The notes under the pieces were generated by a model that was not told the origin of the DNA, did not search any database, and worked only from the letters and a program-made list of their open reading frames with translations. A DNA stretch of 64,000 nt. Origin: Mycolicibacterium flavescens (GTDB lineage Bacteria > Actinomycetota > Actinomycetes > Mycobacteriales > Mycobacteriaceae). The stretch is taken from assembly GCA_900637135.1 (NCBI GenBank), contig LR134353.1:4278001-4342000 (forward strand), given 5' to 3'. Each line of letters starts with the position of its first letter. The first letter of the stretch is position 1. The translations under genes were made by a program, and so were the position numbers. Positions 17,401 through 24,951 of this stretch are shown one piece after another.

Positions 17401-18318
17401 ATGCAGGTTCGTAGCGGCACCGCGGTATGCGGGGACGTCGGCATCTTCTACGAGGATCTCGGCGACCCCGCGGATCCGCCGGTGCTGCTGATCATGGGTG
17501 TCGGGGCGCAGTTGCCGATGTGGCCGGACGGGTTCTGCGCGCGGCTGATCGACCAGGGCTACCGGGTGATTCGCTTCGACCACCGCGACACCGGGTTGTC
17601 GACGAAGCTCAACGGGCAACGCGCGGACGGGTCGGTGTATCCGCGGGTGCTGCGGTATCTGCTGGGCCGCGCCAGTCCGGTGCCGTACACGCTGGTCGAC
17701 CTGGCCGACGACGCGCGCGGGCTGCTCGACCATCTCGGCATCGACTGCGCGCACGTCGTCGGGGCGTCCATGGGCGGGATGATCGCGCAGGTGCTGGCGG
17801 GCCGCCATCCCGAACGGGTGGCATCGCTGGGACTGGTGATGACGAGCGCGGGGACGCCGTTCTCGTCGCTACCCGCTCTGCGGGTGATCCGGCTGGCGTT
17901 CGGCGCGCCCGCCCGCGACGCACCACTCGAGCAGCGCCTGGCCCACGAGGTCCGCAACGTGGCAATCATCAACGGGCCCAACTTCTTACCGCCCGCCGAG
18001 CAGCTACACCGCCGGGTGCGGGAGCTGCGCGAGCGCAGCGACTACCCGCAGGGCATGCTGCGTCAGTTCGATGCAATCCTCGGCACCGGCAGCCTGCTCC
18101 GCTACACCCGTCGCATCACCGCACCGACCGTCGTCATCCACGGCACGAAGGACCCGCTGGTGCGACCGCGCAACGGCCGCACCGTCGCACGGGCCGTCGA
18201 CGGCGCGCGTTACGTCGTCGTCGATGGAATGGGGCATGACCTACCCGAACCGGTGTGGGGTCCGGTCGTCGGAGCGCTGAGGGAGAACTTCGCCGGCCCT
18301 ACCGCAGCACCTGACTGA
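17401..18318 (+). CDS. Alpha/beta hydrolase, paralogue of the LipG-like protein
   Basis: The 305-residue hydrolase has the nucleophile elbow GASMGGMIAQ, the acid in VIHGTKDPLV and the catalytic His in VDGMGHDLPEP. It parallels the protein at 21531-22433 along its length (MQVR-GD, GAQL-MW, RVIRFD-RD-GLSTKL), so the two are clear paralogues. The substrate is unknown and no export signal is seen. It lies 10 bp after the second DinB gene, probably in the same transcript. Its last 20 bp overlap the end of the convergent TetR gene. Confidence 0.87.
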   Translation: MQVRSGTAVCGDVGIFYEDLGDPADPPVLLIMGVGAQLPMWPDGFCARLIDQGYRVIRFDHRDTGLSTKLNGQRADGSVYPRVLRYLLGRASPVPYTLVDLADDARGLLDHLGIDCAHVVGASMGGMIAQVLAGRHPERVASLGLVMTSAGTPFSSLPALRVIRLAFGAPARDAPLEQRLAHEVRNVAIINGPNFLPPAEQLHRRVRELRERSDYPQGMLRQFDAILGTGSLLRYTRRITAPTVVIHGTKDPLVRPRNGRTVARAVDGARYVVVDGMGHDLPEPVWGPVVGALRENFAGPTAAPD

Positions 18319-18895
18319 CGGCGTGCTCGACGACCGCGTCCAGATCGGTCCCCAGCCTGCCCGCCAGCCACTGTTGCGCCAGCTCGGCCATCGCACCGGT
18401 GTACATCGCCGCGCCGACCTGGGCGGCGACCGAGTCGGTATCGGGCTGTAACCGCCAGCCCTCGGTGAGCACGCCTTCGCGCAACAAGTCCTGTGTCGCC
18501 GCACGCCGGGCCGCCAGCACCGGATTCGACCGCGCATCGGTGAACAGCACCCGGCCGCGGCGCGGGTCCTGGGAGCTGAAGCCGAGCACCGCGGCGATCC
18601 CGGCCCGAGTCCTGGCCCGCAGCGATTCGCCTGCCTGCGACATGGCCCCTTCGATCGCTTCGGCCAGTTGGGCGCTCACCTGGTCGTAGACAGCGCCGAG
18701 CAGGTCGTCGGTATCGGCGAAGCTCTCGTAGAAATACCGTGTGTTCAGCCCACATTCGCGGCACACCGACCGCACCGACACGGCAGCCTCGCCGCCATCG
18801 CCGAACAGCCGGAAGGCGGCGTCGATCAGCTGCGCTCGGCGCTCGGCGCGGCGGTCCGTCAGCGGCACGCCCGCCCATCGGGTCGGACTGGACAC
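18299..18895 (-). CDS. TetR-family transcriptional regulator
   Basis: The 198-residue regulator has an N-terminal TetR HTH: RRAQLIDAAFRLFGDGGEAAVSVRSVCRECGLNTRYFYESFADTDDLL. A helical ligand-binding domain follows. The GTG at 18895 follows GGGG; upstream in-frame starts would cross the operator and lie in the neighbouring gene's promoter. It is divergent from the MpaB-family gene, with an 18-bp palindrome between them, so it likely represses both itself and that gene. Confidence 0.88.
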   Translation of the reverse strand: MSSPTRWAGVPLTDRRAERRAQLIDAAFRLFGDGGEAAVSVRSVCRECGLNTRYFYESFADTDDLLGAVYDQVSAQLAEAIEGAMSQAGESLRARTRAGIAAVLGFSSQDPRRGRVLFTDARSNPVLAARRAATQDLLREGVLTEGWRLQPDTDSVAAQVGAAMYTGAMAELAQQWLAGRLGTDLDAVVEHAVSQVLR

Positions 18896-18923
18896 GACCC
18901 CAGCGTAGGCGCCATCACGTCCA

Positions 18924-18975
18924 CTCTGGTCACATACGTGACCAAAATGTATTCTGGCTACAGCCGTGACCAGAG
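18924..18975. promoter_or_regulatory. TetR operator and MpaB-gene promoter
   Basis: A perfect palindrome TGGTCAC-ATAC-GTGACCA spans 18927-18944, and the longer half-site CTCTGGTCAC (18924) is inverted at 18966 as GTGACCAGAG. On the plus strand TGGTCA (18927) and TATTCT (18950-18955) are spaced 17 bp like -35 and -10 elements, so the palindrome would cover the -35 and block transcription. Confidence 0.65.
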
Positions 18976-18995
18976 TTTGGAACCGAGGAGCCGAC

Positions 18996-19997
18996 GTGAT
19001 TCTGCTGCCGCACCAGTTCATCGGAGAAGCGCTCAACCAGCGCTTCGACAAGGACATCCGGCGCAATTACTTCCGCGGTATGCAGTTCGCCGCGCCGGTG
19101 GGCGATCCGGGCTGGTTCGGCCCCGGCAGCGCGGTCTGGCACGTGCACTCGCACATGCAGGCGCTGATCTTCGGCCTGCAGTGCGCGGCGTTCATGGAGC
19201 GGCTGGATCCCTCGATCTACTGGATGGGCATGCACCACTCACGGCTGGTCAAGCGCGACCCGAAAACGGGGGTCGCCGTTCCCGAGATCGACCCCAAGGG
19301 CGCGGTGGTACGTCTCGGCCACTCGATCGCATTCTTCATCGGCACCGCCTACGGCTCGACCGAGACCGCCGAGCGTCTGGCGAAAGCTGTCCGTTCGATG
19401 CACCACACCATCAAGGGCACGCGCCCCGACGGCGCCCGTTACGACGCCGACGACCCGGACTGGTTGCGCTGGAACTACGCCACCGTGGTGTGGGGCCTGG
19501 CCACCGCGCATGAGCTTTACCATCCGAACCCGTTGCGCGGCAACAAGATCGATCGTTACTACCGCGAATTCGTGCGGGTCGGCCACGCGTTGGGCGGTAC
19601 CGACCTGCCCGAGACGAAGGCCGAGGTCGCCGACTGTCTCGAGTCCTATCTACCGCGGTTGGCCGTCACGCACGGCACGGCGCTCGCCACGGGGCCGGGC
19701 CTGCCGCTGGCGCAGAGCGCGATCAACTGGGCCATCCGCGACACGATGCCGCGCTGGGCTAAGCAGTTGATCCAGCACAAGGACCCGCACATCCTCGAGC
19801 GCACCGCGCGCCGGGCGACCGTTTGGTCGGTGATCAACGGGCTGCATATCGCGCAGGGCCAGATACCGGAGTTCCGCCAGGCGCAGGCCAGGGTGGCCTC
19901 GGGCACCGATGTGCCGCACACGCTGCTGACATACCGGCTGGGCGACGACGAGATCCGCACGCGCGACGAGGTCGAGCGCAGTTTCGCCGAGGCATGA
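18996..19997 (+). CDS. MpaB/latex-clearing-protein family oxygenase (DUF2236)
   Basis: The 333-residue protein belongs to the oxygenase MpaB family of heme-binding proteins. Hallmarks include GPGSAVWHVHSHMQALI, the HHTIKGTRPDG loop, and LRWNYATVVWGLATAHELYHP with conserved Trp and His. Members act on polyisoprenoids, polyketides or unknown lipids. GTG at 18996 has GAGGAG six bases upstream; an upstream GTG at 18966 falls within the operator half-site and is rejected. A large inverted repeat follows the stop and may end transcription. Confidence 0.85.
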   Translation: MILLPHQFIGEALNQRFDKDIRRNYFRGMQFAAPVGDPGWFGPGSAVWHVHSHMQALIFGLQCAAFMERLDPSIYWMGMHHSRLVKRDPKTGVAVPEIDPKGAVVRLGHSIAFFIGTAYGSTETAERLAKAVRSMHHTIKGTRPDGARYDADDPDWLRWNYATVVWGLATAHELYHPNPLRGNKIDRYYREFVRVGHALGGTDLPETKAEVADCLESYLPRLAVTHGTALATGPGLPLAQSAINWAIRDTMPRWAKQLIQHKDPHILERTARRATVWSVINGLHIAQGQIPEFRQAQARVASGTDVPHTLLTYRLGDDEIRTRDEVERSFAEA

Positions 19998-20005
19998 ATC
20001 AGCCG

Positions 20006-20062
20006 CGAAATGGCATTCCAGCAGGAAAAGTGCGAGTAGCGGCCTGCTGGAATGCAATTTCG
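20006..20062. repeat. Long inverted repeat after the MpaB gene
   Basis: Two 20-bp arms (20006-20025 and 20043-20062) are complementary except for one position (core GCATTCCAGCAGG) and are separated by 17 nt. It starts 8 bp after the stop codon and has no U-tract. It may serve as a bidirectional terminator or be a dispersed palindromic element. Confidence 0.75.
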
Positions 20063-20162
20063 GCGCAACAGGGACCCCGCAACAGGGGGCCCGTAGAAGG
20101 CCGACTGTGAGCCGGTGCACAGGTTTTTACGGGCCACCGCGGATTTTGAGACACTGGCCGTT

Positions 20163-21530
20163 ATGAGTGCCACGCGAAAGACGCAGCACCGCGACGTAGC
20201 CAAGCTCGACAGGGTCCCCCTGCAGATCGAGGCGGCCCGCGTCGGTGCCACGGGTTGGCAGATCACCCGTACCGGCGCGCGGGTCGTTTCGAAGATCGCC
20301 GGCCGCGGTTCGCTGCAACAGAAGATCATCAAGCAGGTCCCGCAGGCGTTCGCCGACCTGGGGCCCACCTACGTCAAGTTCGGCCAGATCATCGCGTCGA
20401 GTCCCGGCGCGTTCGGGGAACCGCTGTCAAAGGAGTTCCGCAGCCTGCTCGACCGGGTTCCGCCCGCGGACCCCGAAGAGGTGCACAAGCTGTTCGTCGA
20501 GGACCTCGGCGACGAACCCGCGAACCTGTTCAAGAGCTTCGACGAGAAGCCGTTCGCGTCCGCGTCGATCGCCCAGGTGCACTACGCGACGCTGCACAGC
20601 GGTGAAGAGGTCGTTGTCAAGATCCAGCGCCCCGGCATCCGCAGGCGGGTCGCCGCGGATCTGCAGATCCTCAAGCGCGGCGCGCGGCTGGTCGAGTTCG
20701 CCAAGCTGGGTCAGCGCCTGAGCGCTCAAGACGTCGTCGCCGACTTCGCCGACAACCTGGCCGAGGAACTCGACTTCCGGCTCGAGGCGCAGTCGATGGA
20801 CGCGTGGGTCGCGCACATGCACGCCTCCCCGCTGGGCCGCAACATCCGTGTGCCACAGGTCTATTGGGATCTCACCAGCGAGCGCGTGCTGACGATGGAG
20901 CGCATCCAGGGCACCCGTATCGACGATGTGAAGACCATCCGGCAGAAGGGCTTCGACGGCACCGAACTGGTCAAGGCGCTGCTGTTCAGCGTCTTCGAAG
21001 GCGGCCTGCGCCACGGGCTGTTCCACGGCGACCTGCATGCGGGCAACCTCTACGTCGACGACGACGGCAAGATCGTGTTCTTCGACTTCGGGATCATGGG
21101 CCGGGTCGACCCGCGCACCCGCTGGCTGCTGCGCGAACTCGTGTACGCGCTGCTGGTGAAGAAGGACCACGCCGCAGCGGGCAAGATCGTCGTGTTGATG
21201 GGCGCAGTCGGCACCATGAAGCCGGAGGCCCAGGCGGCCAAGGACCTCGAGAAGTTCGCGACACCATTGACCATGTCGACGCTGGGCGACATGAGCTACG
21301 CCGAGATCGGCAAGCAACTGTCGACCCTCGCCGAGGCATATGACGTCAAGCTGCCGCGCGAACTGGTGCTGATCGGCAAGCAGTTCCTCTACGTCGAGCG
21401 CTACATGAAGCTGCTCGCACCGAAGTGGCAGATGATGTCGGATCCCCAGCTGACCGGCTACTTCGCCAACTTCATGGTCGAGGTCAGCAGGGAGCACGAC
21501 ACGGAACTCGACAGCGAGGTCCGCGGCTGA
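20163..21530 (+). CDS. AarF/UbiB (ABC1) family atypical kinase
   Basis: The 455-residue protein has the UbiB family motifs: KFGQIIASSPGAFG (KxGQ), ASIAQVHYATLHSGEEVVVKIQRPG (Ala-rich loop and Lys), LDFRLEAQSMD (ExD), GLFHGDLHAGNLYV (catalytic loop) and FFDFGIMG (DFG). It sits in the position of Rv0647c. UbiB-type ATPases affect isoprenoid lipid or quinone handling at membranes. The ATG at 20163 is chosen because the extension to 20115 has no Shine-Dalgarno; the exact start is uncertain. The next gene begins at the base after its stop. Confidence 0.88.
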   Translation: MSATRKTQHRDVAKLDRVPLQIEAARVGATGWQITRTGARVVSKIAGRGSLQQKIIKQVPQAFADLGPTYVKFGQIIASSPGAFGEPLSKEFRSLLDRVPPADPEEVHKLFVEDLGDEPANLFKSFDEKPFASASIAQVHYATLHSGEEVVVKIQRPGIRRRVAADLQILKRGARLVEFAKLGQRLSAQDVVADFADNLAEELDFRLEAQSMDAWVAHMHASPLGRNIRVPQVYWDLTSERVLTMERIQGTRIDDVKTIRQKGFDGTELVKALLFSVFEGGLRHGLFHGDLHAGNLYVDDDGKIVFFDFGIMGRVDPRTRWLLRELVYALLVKKDHAAAGKIVVLMGAVGTMKPEAQAAKDLEKFATPLTMSTLGDMSYAEIGKQLSTLAEAYDVKLPRELVLIGKQFLYVERYMKLLAPKWQMMSDPQLTGYFANFMVEVSREHDTELDSEVRG

Positions 21531-22433
21531 ATGCAGGTCCGAACCGGATTCGCCAAGTCCGGCGATCTCGACATCTACTACGAGGACATGGGCGATCCGA
21601 ACGACCCGGCGGTCCTGCTCGTCATGGGACTCGGCGCGCAGCTTCTGATGTGGCGCAAGGATTTCTGTGAGCGGCTCATCAACCAGGGCCTGCGGGTCAT
21701 CCGGTTCGACAATCGAGATGTCGGCCTTTCCACGAAACTCCGGGGGCTGAGCACCGACGCCCCGCTGGTGCCGCGGATGCTGCGCTCGCTGCTCGGGATG
21801 AGAAGCCCGGCCGCATACACACTCGAGGACATGGCCGATGACGCGGCCGCCCTGCTGGACCATCTCGAGATCGAGCGCGCCCACATCGTCGGCGCGTCGA
21901 TGGGCGGGATGATCGCCCAGGTGTTCGCCGCCCGGCACAAACCGCGCACCCGGTCGTTGGCGATCATCTTCTCGAGCAACAACCAAACGCTGCTGCCACC
22001 ACCGGGTCCGCGACAGCTGATCGCGATCTTGCAGCGGCCCAGAGCCAACACCCGCGAGGCGATCATCGAAAACGCCGTCCGGGTCACCAAGATCATCGGC
22101 AGCCCGGGCTTCCCCGCCTCCGAGGAGCGGCTGCGCGCCGACGCGATCGCGGACTACAACCGCTGCTACCACCCCGCCGGGATCGGCAGGCAGTTCTCGG
22201 CGATCCTGGGCAGCGGCAGCCTGTTGCGCTACGACCGCGAGATCACGGCTCCCACGGTGGTGCTGCACGGCAAGGCCGACAAGCTGATGCGCCCGTCAGG
22301 AGGACGCGCGATCGCCAAAGCCATCGCAAACGCCCGGCTGGTGCTGTTCGACGGTATGGGTCACGAACTGCCCGAGCCGCTGTGGGACGACATCATCGGG
22401 GAGCTCAAAACCGTTTTCGCCGCAAATATTTGA
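21531..22433 (+). CDS. lipG: LipG-like alpha/beta hydrolase
   Basis: The 300-residue hydrolase has the nucleophile elbow GASMGGMIAQ, acid in VLHGKADKLM and His in FDGMGHELPEP. It starts immediately after the AarF stop (TGAATG), so it is probably co-translated. It occupies the place of lipG (Rv0646c) next to the mycolate methyltransferases in M. tuberculosis. It is likely a cytoplasmic or membrane-associated esterase/thioesterase; the true substrate is not shown by sequence. Confidence 0.85.
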   Translation: MQVRTGFAKSGDLDIYYEDMGDPNDPAVLLVMGLGAQLLMWRKDFCERLINQGLRVIRFDNRDVGLSTKLRGLSTDAPLVPRMLRSLLGMRSPAAYTLEDMADDAAALLDHLEIERAHIVGASMGGMIAQVFAARHKPRTRSLAIIFSSNNQTLLPPPGPRQLIAILQRPRANTREAIIENAVRVTKIIGSPGFPASEERLRADAIADYNRCYHPAGIGRQFSAILGSGSLLRYDREITAPTVVLHGKADKLMRPSGGRAIAKAIANARLVLFDGMGHELPEPLWDDIIGELKTVFAANI

Positions 22434-22557
22434 CGTCGGCGCAAGCGTTCCTCGGGTGGCCAGCAAGCACGGTTGCGCGTACATTCGTCCCGAGTGCTTC
22501 CGGGCTTGAACTGTCACAGGCGACGCGAGCTCTGATTCCGCCCAGAAAGGCACAACA

Positions 22558-23427
22558 GTGGCTGCAACACGCAACTTGACGCCGCACTTCGCCGACGTGC
22601 AGGCGCACTACGACCTCTCAGACGAGTTCTTCCGGCTCTGGCTGGATCCGTCCCAGACCTACAGCTGCGCCTTCTTCGAGCGCGATGACATGACGCTCGA
22701 GGAGGCTCAGCGCGCCAAAGTCGATCTCGCGTTGGGCAAATTGCGCCTTGAACCGGGGATGACGCTGCTCGACGTCGGCTGCGGTTGGGGTTCGACGATG
22801 ATGAGGGCTGTCGAGAAGTACGACGTCAACGTCGTCGGCCTCACCTTGAGCGAGAACCAGCACGCCCACGTCGAGAAGGTCTTCGCCGGATCCGACAGCC
22901 CGAGGTCCAAGCGGGTGTTGCTTCAGGGCTGGGAACAGTTCGACGAGCCCGTGGACCGAATTGTGTCGATCGGTGCGTTCGAGCACTTCGGCAGGGACCG
23001 CTGGGACGACTTCTTCACCATGGCCCACCGCGTGCTGCCCGACGACGGGGCGATGCTGCTGCACACCATCACCGCGCTCACACTTCCGCAGATGGCAGAG
23101 CAAGGTATGCCGCTGACGTTTTCGGTGGCCCGGTTCGTGAAGTTCATCCTCACCGAGATCTTCCCGGGCGGATACCTGCCGACGATCGAGCTGGTCGCCG
23201 AGCACGCCGAGAAGGCGGGCTTCGAGTTGACCCGGCGACAGAGCCTGCAGCCGCACTACGCGCGCACGCTTGACTGCTGGTCAGCGGCGCTGGAGACGCA
23301 CAGGGACGAGGCGATCGCCATCCAGTCCCAAGAGGTCTACGACCGCTACATGCACTACCTGACCGGCTGTGCACACGGCTTCCGCGTCGGATACATCGAC
23401 GTCAACCAGTTCACGCTCCAGAAATAG
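22558..23427 (+). CDS. Mycolic acid SAM-dependent methyltransferase (CmaA/MmaA1-2 type)
   Basis: The 289-residue enzyme of the cyclopropane-mycolate family modifies meromycolate double bonds. Visible motifs are the N-terminal HYDLSDEFFRLWLDPSQTYSCAFFE, SAM-binding LLDVGCGWG, VGLTLSENQ, IGAFEHFG (bicarbonate/active-site region) and the ending GYIDVNQFTLQK typical of CmaA/MmaA1. Whether it makes cyclopropane or trans-methyl products cannot be told from sequence. The GTG start has AGAAAGG 7 nt upstream. It is followed 145 bp later by mmaA4 in the same orientation. Confidence 0.88.
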   Translation: MAATRNLTPHFADVQAHYDLSDEFFRLWLDPSQTYSCAFFERDDMTLEEAQRAKVDLALGKLRLEPGMTLLDVGCGWGSTMMRAVEKYDVNVVGLTLSENQHAHVEKVFAGSDSPRSKRVLLQGWEQFDEPVDRIVSIGAFEHFGRDRWDDFFTMAHRVLPDDGAMLLHTITALTLPQMAEQGMPLTFSVARFVKFILTEIFPGGYLPTIELVAEHAEKAGFELTRRQSLQPHYARTLDCWSAALETHRDEAIAIQSQEVYDRYMHYLTGCAHGFRVGYIDVNQFTLQK

Positions 23428-23572
23428 CCCCCGCCTCCCACAAATTGCCGCCGGAGTGGCGGCACGCCGAATTAGGGTTCGGCAACGGCCGACGATAGGG
23501 TGTCGACCAGATCATCACGTGACGACGTGCAGGTCCGCGTCACGTCATTGGGAAAGGCCAAGCAGGGGAAAT

Positions 23573-24469
23573 ATGTCTGACAACTCAACCGGCACGAAGG
23601 ATATGCGGCCTCATTTTGAGGACATCCAGGCGCATTACGACCTGTCGGACGACTTCTTCGGCGTGTTCCAGGACCCGACGCGCAAATACAGCTGCGCATA
23701 CTTCACCGGCCCGAACGTCACGCTGTCGGAGGCGCAGATCGCCAACGTCGACCAGCACCTCGACAAGCTCGACCTCAAGCCGGGTATGACCCTGCTGGAG
23801 GTGGGCTGCGGGTGGGGCCTGACGTTGCAGCGTGCGATGGAGAAGTACGACGTCAACGTGATCGGGCTGACCCTGTCGAAGAACCAGCAGGCCTACTGCA
23901 ACCAGCTGCTGAGCAAGCTGGACACCGAGCGCACCTACGACGTACGCCTCGAGGGCTGGGAGCAGTTCCACTCCCCCGTCGACCGCATCGTCTCCATCGA
24001 GGCGTTCGAGCACTTCGGCTTCGAGCGCTACGACGACTTCTTCAAGACGTGTTTCGACATCCTGCCCGACGACGGCCGGATGACCATCCAGAGCAGCGTC
24101 GGCTATCACCCGTACGACCTGGCCGCACGCGGTAAGAAGCTGACCTTCGAGATGGCCCGCTTCATCAAGTTCATGATCACCGAGATCTTTCCCGGCGGCC
24201 GCCTGCCGACGACGCAGATGATGGTGGAGCACGGCGAAAAGGCGGGCTTCCAGGTGCCCGAGCCGCTGTCGTTGCGTAACCACTACATCAAGACGCTGGG
24301 CATCTGGGCCGACCGCCTCGAGCGCAACAAGGACACCGCGATCGCGGCCGCCGGCGAGGAGAACTACGACCGGTACATGCGCTATCTCAAAGGCTGCCAG
24401 TGGTACTTCATCGACGAGGGCATCGACGTCAGCCTGGTTACGTATCTGAAGCCCGGCGCAGCCGCGTAA
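23573..24469 (+). CDS. mmaA4: MmaA4, hydroxymycolate synthase
   Basis: The 298-residue protein matches MmaA4 (Hma) along its length: RPHFEDIQAHYDLSDDFF, LLEVGCGWG for SAM, SIEAFEHFGFERYDDFF, ARGKKLTFEMARFIKF, and the C-terminus VSLVTYLKPGAAA, which distinguishes it from other MmaA proteins. It introduces the hydroxyl and methyl branch leading to keto- and methoxy-mycolates. The ATG at 23573 has AGCAGGGG upstream; the in-frame extension upstream overlaps the previous gene and is rejected. In M. tuberculosis mmaA4 directly neighbours rplA; here 8.6 kb of other genes lies between. Confidence 0.93.
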   Translation: MSDNSTGTKDMRPHFEDIQAHYDLSDDFFGVFQDPTRKYSCAYFTGPNVTLSEAQIANVDQHLDKLDLKPGMTLLEVGCGWGLTLQRAMEKYDVNVIGLTLSKNQQAYCNQLLSKLDTERTYDVRLEGWEQFHSPVDRIVSIEAFEHFGFERYDDFFKTCFDILPDDGRMTIQSSVGYHPYDLAARGKKLTFEMARFIKFMITEIFPGGRLPTTQMMVEHGEKAGFQVPEPLSLRNHYIKTLGIWADRLERNKDTAIAAAGEENYDRYMRYLKGCQWYFIDEGIDVSLVTYLKPGAAA

Positions 24470-24530
24470 GGGACGAAACGTAGGGAAATACCTGATTCGC
24501 CCGGCGTGAGGAGTCGCTACCGTTCGACAG

Positions 24531-24830
24531 ATGAGCGGGAGTCGGGAATCCGCGTGCTACCTGGCTGAATGGTATCTGCCCGAGCTCACTGAGCAATCCG
24601 TCGAGGACCTCGTCGCACGTCTTGACGCCGCGGCCGCCGTCGCCACTGGCGAGGGCACTCCCGTCGAGTTGCTGATCACGCTGGCCGTACCCAGCGACGA
24701 GGTGCTCTACGGCGTCTTCGGCGCCGGCTCCCGAGAGATCGTCTCCCGGACCTGCCTGGCCGCCGGGGCACCACACCAGCGGCTGTCCGCTCCTGTGGGC
24801 ACCCGGATCCGGCGCCACCACCGCGCTTGA
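24531..24830 (+). CDS. Small DUF4242-like protein
   Basis: The 99-residue protein begins ACYLAEWYLPELTEQSVEDLVARLDAAA, similar to small DUF4242 ferredoxin-like-fold proteins, and continues with VELLITLAVPSDEVLYGVFGAGS and REIVSRTCLAAGAPHQRL. No signal or membrane segment is seen. Function is unknown. It is the first gene of the block separating mmaA4 from rplA and reads in the same direction as the LuxR regulator. Confidence 0.65.
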   Translation: MSGSRESACYLAEWYLPELTEQSVEDLVARLDAAAAVATGEGTPVELLITLAVPSDEVLYGVFGAGSREIVSRTCLAAGAPHQRLSAPVGTRIRRHHRA

Positions 24831-24951
24831 CGTTGCCGGACACCTCCGCACTCCTTGGCTCTGCCTATTAAGCGCTCCTCTTAGCTGCATATCGGCGGCC
24901 CACGACTACTGCGCCCTCATATGTCAGCGGGATATCCTCGATTTGCTGTCG

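Noticed and set aside
20427..22268. A minus-strand frame of about 610 codons
   Set aside because: It runs opposite the AarF and LipG genes, which have complete motifs and good coupling; the antisense translation has no recognisable domain and an odd His/Gln/Val composition.
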